From an uncultured Candidatus Peregrinibacteria bacterium (GTDB lineage: Bacteria; Patescibacteriota; Gracilibacteria; Peribacterales; Peribacteraceae): a stretch of 64,000 nucleotides of DNA. The position numbers were made by a program, and so were the translations under genes. This document shows positions 51,973-59,893 of this stretch, piece by piece (the stretch's first letter is position 1; each line of letters begins with the position of its first letter). The notes below the pieces were generated by a model. That model did no database searches. It worked only from the letters and a program-made list of their open reading frames with translations, and was not told the origin of the DNA. Where the stretch lies: NCBI GenBank assembly GCA_903825315.1, contig CAIKAD010000002.1, positions 62,001 through 126,000 of the forward strand, in the 5' to 3' direction.

Positions 51973-52923
51973 TTAAAAAAGGGACATCTGGCTCTTCTCC
52001 TTCACTGCAACATCAACAACTGGCGTCTGCTGCCAGCGGCCACTGCCATAGGGTGACTTTACCAGTGCATCAAATCTCTTGATGAGCGCCGCAAATTCCA
52101 CATCCCGGAAAAACGTAACTACGGGGTCGGTGGGGAGGTTATGGAATGTGATCTGCTCCAGGGAATGTGGCAGCGGCATATCAGACACAAGTGTTGCCAT
52201 GTGCTCACAGAAAAACGCTTGCTCACGGTCCTTCTCCAGCTTGGCACGGATCGTCGGCTTGATCTCCTCCAGATGGTCATAGATGCCCTTGAGCGTCTCA
52301 TATTGCTGCAGGAGTGCAGCTGCCCCCTTGGGACCAATGCCTAACACGCCTGGAAGATTATCCGACGTATCACCCACAAGCCCTTTATAGGAGGGAACCT
52401 GGTCGGGACGGATACCGTATTTTGCTTCTATTTCGGCAGGACCGAGATATTCGGCCTGCTGGTATCCCTTGTGCGGTATGGCGATGCGGATGTTCTTCGT
52501 TGCAAGCTGAAACGCATCCCGGTCACCTGTGACAATGGTCACGCGCCAGCCAGCCTTCTCCGCCATAACTGCATACGCGCAGAGAAAGTCATCCGCCTCG
52601 TATTTGAGGTCCGAAACCGATTCGAATCCGAATGCCTGGATCATCTGGATGATGCGCGGAATCTGCACGTAAAAATCGTCCGGCGTCTCCGCGCGCCCAT
52701 CCTTGTACGTCGCATTCTCCTGGTGCCGGAACGTCTCCTCACCGGCATCAAAACAAAAGAGGAGACCGTCCGGCTCTTCGGCCTTGAGAATGGCAAGGAT
52801 CATCGAGGCCACACCATATATGGCATTCGTCTGCTCCCCCTTGGAAGTCTGGAGGGTCCGCGGAATCGCGTAGTAGGCCCTGTACATTAAATGATGACCA
52901 TCAATCAGTACGAGATGCTTCAT
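51973..52923 (-). CDS. stand-alone 5'-3' exonuclease (DNA polymerase I N-terminal type)
   Basis: A 316-residue FEN-like nuclease that removes RNA primers and flaps. Landmarks: LVLIDGHHLMYRAYYA at the N-terminus (metal-binding Asp), FDAGEETFRHQ, EADDFLCAYA and TGDRDAFQL (acidic cluster), then the helix-3-turn motif GDTSDNLPGVLGIGPKGAAALL. No polymerase domain follows. The start at 52923 is the ATG beginning MKHLVLIDG. Just upstream, an out-of-frame near-copy of this start (52973-53002) is seen. Confidence 0.92.
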   Translation of the reverse strand: MKHLVLIDGHHLMYRAYYAIPRTLQTSKGEQTNAIYGVASMILAILKAEEPDGLLFCFDAGEETFRHQENATYKDGRAETPDDFYVQIPRIIQMIQAFGFESVSDLKYEADDFLCAYAVMAEKAGWRVTIVTGDRDAFQLATKNIRIAIPHKGYQQAEYLGPAEIEAKYGIRPDQVPSYKGLVGDTSDNLPGVLGIGPKGAAALLQQYETLKGIYDHLEEIKPTIRAKLEKDREQAFFCEHMATLVSDMPLPHSLEQITFHNLPTDPVVTFFRDVEFAALIKRFDALVKSPYGSGRWQQTPVVDVAVKEKSQMSLF

Positions 52924-52972
52924 AGAGAAGAGCGAAGGTGACTTGCCCGGCGAAGCTTTGAAGCGAAGTCGG

Positions 52973-53002
52973 GTGGCCATCGATGAGGACCAATTGTTTC
53001 AT
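52973..53002 (-). pseudogene. duplicated start of the exonuclease gene
   Basis: Ten codons starting at the ATG at 53002 read MKQLVLIDGH, nine of ten identical to the start of the neighbouring exonuclease (MKHLVLIDGH), but the nucleotide sequence differs at many third positions and the frame then becomes unrelated and ends at 52901. It looks like the remnant of a second, diverged copy cut off after ten codons. Confidence 0.5.
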
Positions 53003-53027
53003 GTGAGCACAGGGTACCACGTAAATG

Positions 53028-53181
53028 GATGCAGAGGATGCAGCCGTTCGAAGGCCCTGAGAGCCCTCAGGCCCGAATGGGAGGTATCAGAAGATGCAAA
53101 GGAGAAAACCGTTCAAAACCCTCGAAAAGCGCTTAGTTCTATTCCTCTGCTTCATCTGCATCTTCTGCATCTTCTGATTCC
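53028..53181. repeat. 9-base-word palindrome (GATGCAGAA family), long form
   Basis: Left words (53028-53044 and 53083-53103) and right words (53141-53181) follow the 9-base unit AGATGCAGA; the inner pair 53083-53103 and 53161-53181 matches at 18 of 21 positions. The interior contains a small GC hairpin CCTGAG/CTCAGG. It lies between the divergent exonuclease gene and the gene at 53253. Confidence 0.65.
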
Positions 53182-53252
53182 TACGTCAAGTTTCACTGAC
53201 TCCCCAAATATCGTTATTTCCGCTATAATATAAGGCTAAACACACATCAGTC

Positions 53253-53885
53253 ATGCCCCAATTTCTGCCCTCTACCGATCCCCATATCGCGCGAAAGTAC
53301 GCGATGGGAACACTGGACCAAAAGGTGCAGAACAAGACGGCGTTGCAGCGTGACTTGGGATGGCCGGCTGAGCCGAGACGCCTCATGCTTTGCCTCCCGC
53401 TCGGCATGACGGACAAGCTCGGCGGACCGCTCCTGTTGGAAACGCTCCCCGGTATCCTCAGTCTTCCACTCGAGATCCTCGTACTCGGCAAGGGATCGGA
53501 AAAATTTGGCGCGGTTTTTACCAAGCTTGCCAAGGACCATCCGCACCGCGTGCACATTGTGGCGGAGAATGAGAAGGAGATACATACAATGCTTGCCGCC
53601 GCGGACGCCGCACTCTTCCTTGCAGATGCATCACGGACAGAGGAGCTTACGCACTGTCTGCAGTACGGCGTGGTCCCGCTCGCCCCGGCAGGAACGCAGG
53701 GCGTGGACGATTACGACCCAGTGCAGGAAACGGGAAATGCATTCCTCTTTGAGGCCCCCCTCGTTTGGAACGTATTCGGGTCACTCGTGCGTGCAATGGA
53801 AACATACAAATTCCCGTTCGATTGGCGCACCATCCAGCGTCATGCGATGGAGAGCACAATCCGCGGTTCCCGCAAACCCGACTGA
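53253..53885 (+). CDS. GT-B glycosyltransferase C-terminal-like protein (glycogen-synthase-like half)
   Basis: A 210-residue protein that resembles the C-terminal nucleotide-sugar-binding half of GT5 enzymes: NKTALQRDLGW near the start, LEILVLGKG, HIVAENEKEIHTMLAAADAALFLAD and a TEELTHCLQYGVVPLA segment where glycogen synthases have EPCGLxQxxAxxYGxxP. The usual N-terminal half is absent, so it may be a regulatory or degenerate form. TATAAT (53224-53229) lies 23 bases before the ATG. It is the first gene of a plus-strand run to 57212. Confidence 0.6.
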   Translation: MPQFLPSTDPHIARKYAMGTLDQKVQNKTALQRDLGWPAEPRRLMLCLPLGMTDKLGGPLLLETLPGILSLPLEILVLGKGSEKFGAVFTKLAKDHPHRVHIVAENEKEIHTMLAAADAALFLADASRTEELTHCLQYGVVPLAPAGTQGVDDYDPVQETGNAFLFEAPLVWNVFGSLVRAMETYKFPFDWRTIQRHAMESTIRGSRKPD

Positions 53886-53888
53886 GCA

Positions 53889-54233
53889 ATGCCCGATTCC
53901 AACACCACTAACGGCCTTCCCTTCCCCCTCCCCACAGGACGCGAAGTGTACGACGCCCTCATGTCCTCCATTGAACCCGACCTCCTCACGGACGTGATCC
54001 CGACGCTCGACCAGAAGTACAGTGGTGAAAGCGCGGAGCATCGCCACGAACGGTACGTACGCTACCGTCTCGCATACAAGAAGTACGACGAGGCGTACAA
54101 GGCCTGGTCTGCGGAACTCAACGACGCCGTCACGCATACTTGCAAGGAGGCACTCAAGACCGCAGAAAAGAAATCCGCCGCGCAGGAGGCCAACACTCTT
54201 AGCGAACTGGAATCCAACATGCTTTCCGCCTGA
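53889..54233 (+). CDS. hypothetical protein, paralogue of the gene at 56224
   Basis: A 114-residue soluble helical protein. It shares a clear pattern with the product of 56224-56571: LPTGxxVYDALMxxIExxLL, then RYxxYxxAxxxxDxAxxA and a later CK pair. The two genes flank the long coiled-coil gene at 54236, so the arrangement arose by local duplication. Function unknown. It starts three bases after the preceding stop codon and ends two bases before the next gene, so it is in an operon. Confidence 0.65.
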   Translation: MPDSNTTNGLPFPLPTGREVYDALMSSIEPDLLTDVIPTLDQKYSGESAEHRHERYVRYRLAYKKYDEAYKAWSAELNDAVTHTCKEALKTAEKKSAAQEANTLSELESNMLSA

Positions 54234-54235
54234 TT

Positions 54236-56170
54236 ATGGACCTCAATTGTGACCCCATCAGCCTCCGCGAACACCGCCTCCTCTTCGAGAGTGGAACTCC
54301 CGATTCGCCAAAGAATCTACCTGTCGTTGAAAATAATGCGGAGAAGAAAGATGCGAAAGAATCGATCCCGACACCGGATACGGAAACACTAGATAATCTT
54401 CAAAAGAAAACTCAAGAGCGCACTAACAATGCACAGAATTATGTCACGCGTCAGGGCAACCGTCTCAAGAGCGTCTCGTTGACGGAATCACTGTCGACTC
54501 TCGGCGACCGCATCACAAAGCCCGATCCCCTTCCGAACAATGAGGGCCAAGAGATCGTGAAAAACGCCAAGAACATCATCCCGAATGATTTTGATGTGAC
54601 GAAAGCGACTCCTGTGGAAAAGGAGAAACTTCTCTCTCGCCTGCAGGCTGCAGGCGCCGACGTGAGTGCGGGAGAGAAAATTCTGGAAGCGAAAGTTGGG
54701 ACTGACGGGAAGAAAGAGTACCCAAACATCAAGGCCTATGGGGAGAACAGCCCGGGATGGGAGCGCTCCCTCAACCGCCTCGCGGGTCTTATCAGTTACG
54801 TCGGCGCGATCTTCCGGGACATCAAGGAGAGAATCCACGGCGTGACAAAAAAGCCGGAGGAGGCGCCCAAGACTGGTGCGGAAGCGGGTACCAAGAAACC
54901 CGAAGAAGACAAGAACGGACCGGGAGAAACGGGCAACCCAGCTCTCCTCAAGCGCGTGAAGGACAACGGATACGGTGCGGTCAAACAGCAGCTTGCAGAC
55001 CAGCTGACTCATGAGAATGAACGCCTCAGCGGCAACTTCGCACAACTTGGCTTGGTGAAGGAGAGGAACGCACTGGAGGAAACCGCGAACAACACAAAAC
55101 GCGAGGTAGAAACGCTCCAGCATTCCTTCTCCCAGATGAAACCGGACGATACGGATTACTTAACCGTGAAGAGTCAACTGGACCAGAAAAAGGAGGATGT
55201 GAGCCGTACGGAGGCGTCAATCAAAGGACTCGATGAGCAGATCGCCGCCGCAAAGAATCAGGAAACAGAAGTGCAAAAACAGCAGAAGGACCTTATGGAC
55301 ATGAAGAAAAGCGTCGACGACAAACGCACGGCGATCGGCAACACGATGAAAGATACCTATGAGGCGTTAGGTCAGGCCCCCCTCAACGAGCTCTCCGATG
55401 CGCAGGTGATTCGCAATGCGCTGGACGGTGCTCTGTCCATCGTTCCGCTCGATGCCGCAGACCGCTTCACCTACATGTTGGATAACTCCAATGCGGACAA
55501 AATTAACGCAGCCCGAAGCACCCTGACAAAACTGGATATGGATGCAACGGCATGGGACATGACCGGGAATGAACTCAAGAACCCCGATGCCTTTATCCAG
55601 TCCCTCACGGGGGTTGTTGAAAAACTCAAGGAAACTGGCAAAGCCGTTACGGACAAGAACAAGGAAATTACGGACAAGGGTGCAAGCCCCGAAGCGGCAA
55701 AGCAGGCGAATTTACTAAAGCAGAACTACGAAATACCACTCGACTTCAAGGATGGAGGATGGAAGATTGTAGAAGAAGAAGGTACAGACAAAGGTGCGCT
55801 TCTCGTCAGGTTATCGAGAGCGATCGTAAAGGAAGGTCAGACATTGGATGCACAACTTCAAACAACGCTCGTGACACATCTCAATGACGCCATGAAAGAT
55901 ATCACTACCCCCCTTGGAAAAGTGGCATTCGGTAGCTGCTTGAGGGAAAAATATCCTCAATACACGTCTTCATTTGTCGATCAAATGGTAGCCGTTGTAA
56001 AAGATATTCCTGAGCTATCAAAAACAGCAACGTACGATCTCGCACAGGATGTGCTCTCTGTGCCTGGTACTGGCTCAAATACAAATCTGCAAACAAATAT
56101 CCGCAGCCGTAAGGATTTTGCTACGCTCGATCCACTACTGAAGAAATTCTGGAATGTCGATACTCCTTAG
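54236..56170 (+). CDS. long coiled-coil hypothetical protein
   Basis: A 644-residue, highly charged protein. The segments about 255-370 and 455-500 have heptad-like Leu/Ala spacing with many Lys, Glu and Gln, indicating coiled coils. A moderately hydrophobic stretch (about 180-200, LNRLAGLISYVGAIF) may touch the membrane. No catalytic motif is visible. It sits between two paralogous small genes in one operon. A structural or scaffold role is a guess. Confidence 0.65.
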   Translation: MDLNCDPISLREHRLLFESGTPDSPKNLPVVENNAEKKDAKESIPTPDTETLDNLQKKTQERTNNAQNYVTRQGNRLKSVSLTESLSTLGDRITKPDPLPNNEGQEIVKNAKNIIPNDFDVTKATPVEKEKLLSRLQAAGADVSAGEKILEAKVGTDGKKEYPNIKAYGENSPGWERSLNRLAGLISYVGAIFRDIKERIHGVTKKPEEAPKTGAEAGTKKPEEDKNGPGETGNPALLKRVKDNGYGAVKQQLADQLTHENERLSGNFAQLGLVKERNALEETANNTKREVETLQHSFSQMKPDDTDYLTVKSQLDQKKEDVSRTEASIKGLDEQIAAAKNQETEVQKQQKDLMDMKKSVDDKRTAIGNTMKDTYEALGQAPLNELSDAQVIRNALDGALSIVPLDAADRFTYMLDNSNADKINAARSTLTKLDMDATAWDMTGNELKNPDAFIQSLTGVVEKLKETGKAVTDKNKEITDKGASPEAAKQANLLKQNYEIPLDFKDGGWKIVEEEGTDKGALLVRLSRAIVKEGQTLDAQLQTTLVTHLNDAMKDITTPLGKVAFGSCLREKYPQYTSSFVDQMVAVVKDIPELSKTATYDLAQDVLSVPGTGSNTNLQTNIRSRKDFATLDPLLKKFWNVDTP

Positions 56171-56223
56171 GTTTCCTAAGGTAAGAATCTGCAACTCCTC
56201 ACTCCTCACATCGTGACCACACC

Positions 56224-56571
56224 ATGCTTTCCGATTCGGCATCACCGGCAGAACTTCGGCTCCCCACAGGACAGCAGGTCTACGACGCGCTGATGGTCGA
56301 CATTGAGAAGGAACTCCTTGCCGGAAACGCGCAGGATATCGATGCCGCGCATGCGGACGAAACACCCGACCAGCGACAGCAACGGTACGAACGGTATCTC
56401 GAAGCTTTCATCAACTTCGACAAGGCATTCGCGGCGCTCACGGCACAGCTGCACCAGGCAGTAGAAACGTGCAAGCAGAATGAACTGAGCCGCGACAACA
56501 TCCCACCCCCCGCCCGCGAAGATCCTTCCTCCGTCGAACACATTCTTCCTCCTGCCGACCTCTCCGCATGA
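56224..56571 (+). CDS. hypothetical protein, paralogue of the gene at 53889
   Basis: A 115-residue soluble protein with the same LPTGQQVYDALMVDIEKELL opening as its paralogue upstream and the same RYERYLEAF... helix; its C-terminal tail is Pro-rich and differs. It overlaps the next gene by four bases (ATGA arrangement), so translation is coupled. Function unknown. Confidence 0.65.
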   Translation: MLSDSASPAELRLPTGQQVYDALMVDIEKELLAGNAQDIDAAHADETPDQRQQRYERYLEAFINFDKAFAALTAQLHQAVETCKQNELSRDNIPPPAREDPSSVEHILPPADLSA

Positions 56572-57212
56572 CTCGAAAACGCGAAAAGCGCCGGCTGCTC
56601 CTGCCCGGGCACTTCACGGAAGGCGTCAAAAGCCGCGCCGAAGCGGCTACGTATTTCATCGACCTTTTTGTGGTGCGTCGCTTGAACACACTGGGAAAAG
56701 GAACAGATGTGTCTGCGGTACAAGAGATCTTCGATGCGCTCCTCGCAAAGGGCGGCACCTTCCCCGTTGCAGCCTGGCTGGGACCTGTAGCCACCACCTC
56801 CTCTACCCCTGCGGCGAGCACCGATGCCCCGGATTCCCCGAACACTGCTCAGGCTCCCTCCGACCCCTCTCCACACACGCAGGAGGAACCTGGCGCTGCC
56901 GCCATTCTCATCCCCCCTGCAGATACCCGTGAACCGGCCCAGGCAGCCGAAGAGCTCTTATCATCCATGAGCCTCGCAGATGCCATCCATGCAGAAACGG
57001 CAAGAATTTACGACCTGTGCAAACAACGCGACGACTTCCAGGAGCAACTCGATGTACTCCAGGCCAGGATACATGCAAAAAAAGCCGAAGCAGACGCCGC
57101 GGATACGGCCGCCAAATTACAGGAGGCGCTGAAGGCAAAGGAAACCGATATCCAGCGTCACCGTTCGATCCGGATGGTACTGCAGGAAAAGGAAGCTGCC
57201 GGGCACTCTTGA
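56568..57212 (+). CDS. hypothetical protein with C-terminal coiled coil
   Basis: A 214-residue protein. A basic N-terminus (MTRKREKRRLLL) and a small helical domain (about 15-75) are followed by a Pro/Ala/Ser-rich linker (about 80-125) and a coiled coil (about 140-205). No TM helix. It overlaps the preceding gene, closing the 53253-57212 operon. The 118 bases after it contain only the lead-in to tRNA-Lys. Confidence 0.6.
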   Translation: MTRKREKRRLLLPGHFTEGVKSRAEAATYFIDLFVVRRLNTLGKGTDVSAVQEIFDALLAKGGTFPVAAWLGPVATTSSTPAASTDAPDSPNTAQAPSDPSPHTQEEPGAAAILIPPADTREPAQAAEELLSSMSLADAIHAETARIYDLCKQRDDFQEQLDVLQARIHAKKAEADAADTAAKLQEALKAKETDIQRHRSIRMVLQEKEAAGHS

Positions 57213-57330
57213 ATACCAAGAATATGCCGCCCTTCCGCCCAACGAATAGAATGGAAGATGCCAAGCCCTTGCTTCTGAAGGTATTTGAGGATTGAAGCGA
57301 ACGTGGCGTTTTGCTATTGTTGTGTTATCA

Positions 57331-57407
57331 GGGTCAGTAGCTCAGTCCGGTAGAGCAGTTGCCTCTTAAGCAATTGGTCCAGGGTTCAAATCCCTGCTGA
57401 CCCACCA
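57331..57407 (+). tRNA. tRNA-Lys, anticodon CTT
   Basis: 77 bases with encoded CCA. Acceptor GGGTCAG/CTGACCC, D-stem GCTC/GAGC, anticodon stem GTTGC/GCAAT with loop CTCTTAA (anticodon CTT), T-arm CAGGGTTCAAATCCCTG. Intact cloverleaf. Its last 34 bases are repeated exactly at 57673-57706. Confidence 0.95.
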
Positions 57408-57412
57408 GTATC

Positions 57413-57661
57413 ATGGATAAAATAGGAGTCTACATTTTGGAGGGTTCTCGGTACTACGTCGGAAGTACAAATGATTTGGATCGGAGGCTTCGAGAACATG
57501 AACGTGGACATACACAAACCACAAAGCGCATCGGGAAGTGGACACTTAGAATGTTTTTCCCGTGCACTTCCCTCAAAGAAGCACGTGCACTTGAGCGGAA
57601 GATCAAACTGTCGAAAGATGTCTCTCGCTGGCTCTCAGGTAGAGCAGCCCCGCAGCGCTAA
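57413..57661 (+). CDS. small GIY-YIG nuclease-family protein
   Basis: An 82-residue single-domain GIY-YIG protein: VYIL at 7-10, YYVGST (14-19), DLDRRLREHERG with the catalytic Arg (about 21-32), and the Glu in the ALERKIKLS helix (about 60-67). Proteins of this small class occur in repair and mobile-element contexts. It starts six bases after the tRNA-Lys CCA, and its last ten codons are encoded inside a tRNA-like sequence. The placement between two copies of a tRNA 3' end suggests that it came in with a tRNA-associated mobile unit (inference). Confidence 0.8.
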   Translation: MDKIGVYILEGSRYYVGSTNDLDRRLREHERGHTQTTKRIGKWTLRMFFPCTSLKEARALERKIKLSKDVSRWLSGRAAPQR

Positions 57662-57706
57662 CGCATGCGGGGTTGGTCCAGGGTTCAAATCCCTGCTGAC
57701 CCACCA
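57631..57706 (+). pseudogene. tRNA-like sequence carrying a copy of the tRNA-Lys 3' end
   Basis: D-arm GCTC-TCAGGTA-GAGC (57631-57645), then AG, then a hairpin CCCCGCA...TGCGGGG with inner GCG-CTAA-CGC (57648-57672) where the anticodon arm should be, then 34 bases identical to the tRNA-Lys 3' end including T-arm, acceptor strand and CCA (57673-57706). No matching 5' acceptor strand is present. It overlaps the last codons of the GIY-YIG gene. Confidence 0.75.
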
Positions 57707-57770
57707 ACGGCTTGAGAAAATCAAAGAGATTGTTGAGTACTATTCAAGTAATGATGTTAGATTTACAAAG

Positions 57771-58193
57771 ATGGAGCTAAACGAAAGTCCGGCAACTCTC
57801 CGTGAACCCATACGCGCTCAGTGCAGAGAAATACTTTTCGATGCAGTAGCAAAATTTGGGAAGGAACTTTTGTGCATTGTTGGAATCACCCCGGACAAAA
57901 ACCTCGATCGTGAATTGGATAAACTATTTCACATACATTTGCAGGAAAAGATGCATGGAAGACGGGTCGATTTTGCCGAGACGCACAGAAGCCAGCTTGA
58001 GGATTCATTTGTCAGAATGATGCAAGCAAAAGTCCAAGCGGGAATAAACCAGGCATCGGAAACAATACCTTTCCCCACTTCTTCAGAGAGATATCGCGAG
58101 GAAAGCACCGGAACAATGAAGTACTATCGACAACAAAGTTATAGCAATCGCCGGGCGTATAAGTCTACGAAGCGCGGCAAGTCCAAAAGATAG
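57771..58193 (+). CDS. hypothetical protein
   Basis: A 140-residue soluble protein rich in charged residues; helical first half (LREPIRAQCREILFDAVAKFGKELL) and a basic tail with SKSTKRGKSK-like composition. No domain recognised. The open frame extends back through the tRNA-like sequence, but the ATG at 57771 is the first sensible start. It may be part of the same acquired segment as the GIY-YIG gene. Confidence 0.5.
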   Translation: MELNESPATLREPIRAQCREILFDAVAKFGKELLCIVGITPDKNLDRELDKLFHIHLQEKMHGRRVDFAETHRSQLEDSFVRMMQAKVQAGINQASETIPFPTSSERYREESTGTMKYYRQQSYSNRRAYKSTKRGKSKR

Positions 58194-58292
58194 TCAGTAG
58201 ATACACTCCCCCGCATGATGGACGACGAACACGGAGAAACGCTCATACGGATCGCTCTACATTTTGCACTACCTCAACGCTATAGTCCCTTC

Positions 58293-59837
58293 ATGCCTAT
58301 CCGGCGACACGGCAGCAATCCCCTCCTGCCTCTCCTTGCGCTCGCCGTGGTGATCGGGCTCTTTACCTTGCTCATCTTCCGCACGTCCGAGCCGGTGTCC
58401 TTTGACGATGCATTGCGCCACATGGCCATGGCAAAGCTTCTGGCTGCCCGAGGAATCCTCAGCGTTCCCGGCTGGAGCACGTTCTTCTCCGGAGGCATGC
58501 TTCATACGCTGCCCACCGATCCCTGGTTTCTTGCCGATGTCATCCTCATCCCCTTCCTCCGCTTCCCCACAGTCATCGGCATCAAGATCTTCACACTGAC
58601 GGAAATTCTTTTCCTGGGTCTCTCTTTCCTCTTCGTCTTGCGAAGATGGACTGTCTCTTCCATGGCATCCGCCGTCCTCCTTCTGCTCCTGTTCCTCGGT
58701 AATTACCTTTTCTTCCTGCGATCCGCTTTAGGAAGACCCTACCCAGTCGCCGTCGCCATCACCATCCTCGTCGTCTGGGCGGTAATGGAACGACGTGGGG
58801 CGGTGCTCGCAGTACTCCTGTGTGTGAGTACGCTCCTCTCACAGCTCTTCCTCTTCCCTCTCTGTGTCGCCCTTGTGGGCGCAGCATGGCTGCAGACGCT
58901 GGGGGAACGTCGAGCCGCCTTCCTCCTTTGTACCGCCAGCCTTGCGGGAGTAAGCGCGGGTTTCCTGCTTCATCCTGCTTCCGCAGACTACCTCCGCTAC
59001 ATCCTGACTGTCTTTACACGCATCCCGCTCCTCAGCCACCGCCTGCGCTTGGGGATGGAAATGAATAACGCCGACCCGTCCTCCCTGTACCCCGTCATTA
59101 CTGCTACCGGCACAGTTATCCTCGGTTCCGTTTTCCTCGCGCACCATGTGCCGTCGCAATGGCGGAAAGTGCACCTCTCAGGCCTTAGCTACCTGTGGGC
59201 ACTTACTCTCCTCCTCTTCCCGGCATACCTCTTCTGGGGGCGAGGCATCGACTTCCTCTGGCCTATCATCATCCTCTCCATCGGACGCATGCTCTCTCTC
59301 CAACCGGATATAGCGGCTTCCATTGTCCGGTACATGTTCCCCAAACGATTCGCGTCGAACATCGGCGCCGCGCTGATCGTGTTCCTCTGCGCCACGGAAA
59401 TGTGGATTGCGCTTTCCGGCTTTCGGAAAACATCACACCTCTCCTCATTCACCATCCCCTCAACGGTCCCCGCAGAATCGCACATTCTCACTGTAGATTG
59501 GGACCTTTTCGCCCCATGCGTTTCCTCCCGTCCGGACCTCGTCTACGCAACGGGCATCGACGCATCGTTCACGTACCTTGCCAATCCCGCCCTTGCCGAA
59601 CTCCTCGGATACACCAAATCATCCAAGGGACTCATGAACCTCGACCCATCCTTCGACGTCAACGACTGGTTAACACAAACGCTCTCGCACTCCCCCTCCG
59701 ACTACATTGCCCTGCGACGCACCCGCCACCCGCAACTCATCTACCTCCTGCAGCAATCTCCTACAACACAGCAGGTGATGGTGAATCGGGAGATGGCAGT
59801 GTTTAAAGTGGTACGTACCTCAAAGATCATTCCTTGA
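58293..59837 (+). CDS. GT-C-like polytopic membrane protein
   Basis: A 514-residue protein with about ten TM helices and a C-terminal extracytoplasmic domain of about 110 residues. The first loop contains SFDDALRHMAMAKLL, an Asp-rich motif in the position of the GT-C catalytic acid. The layout is like the protein at 10492. The start at 58293 is preferred: TATAGT (58281-58286) ends six bases before it, and the preceding 26 codons of the longer frame are not membrane-like. Donor and acceptor unknown. Confidence 0.65.
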   Translation: MPIRRHGSNPLLPLLALAVVIGLFTLLIFRTSEPVSFDDALRHMAMAKLLAARGILSVPGWSTFFSGGMLHTLPTDPWFLADVILIPFLRFPTVIGIKIFTLTEILFLGLSFLFVLRRWTVSSMASAVLLLLLFLGNYLFFLRSALGRPYPVAVAITILVVWAVMERRGAVLAVLLCVSTLLSQLFLFPLCVALVGAAWLQTLGERRAAFLLCTASLAGVSAGFLLHPASADYLRYILTVFTRIPLLSHRLRLGMEMNNADPSSLYPVITATGTVILGSVFLAHHVPSQWRKVHLSGLSYLWALTLLLFPAYLFWGRGIDFLWPIIILSIGRMLSLQPDIAASIVRYMFPKRFASNIGAALIVFLCATEMWIALSGFRKTSHLSSFTIPSTVPAESHILTVDWDLFAPCVSSRPDLVYATGIDASFTYLANPALAELLGYTKSSKGLMNLDPSFDVNDWLTQTLSHSPSDYIALRRTRHPQLIYLLQQSPTTQQVMVNREMAVFKVVRTSKIIP

Positions 59838-59893
59838 TTGTCGCACTGAACATACAGACCCACGCAAGACCGCAACTGCTACCGACCCCGAGA

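Noticed and set aside
51720-52082. 120-residue plus-strand open frame
   Set aside because: Its acidic EDAEDAEEAKE stretch is only the translation of the 9-base-word repeat, and the rest overlaps the exonuclease gene on the other strand.
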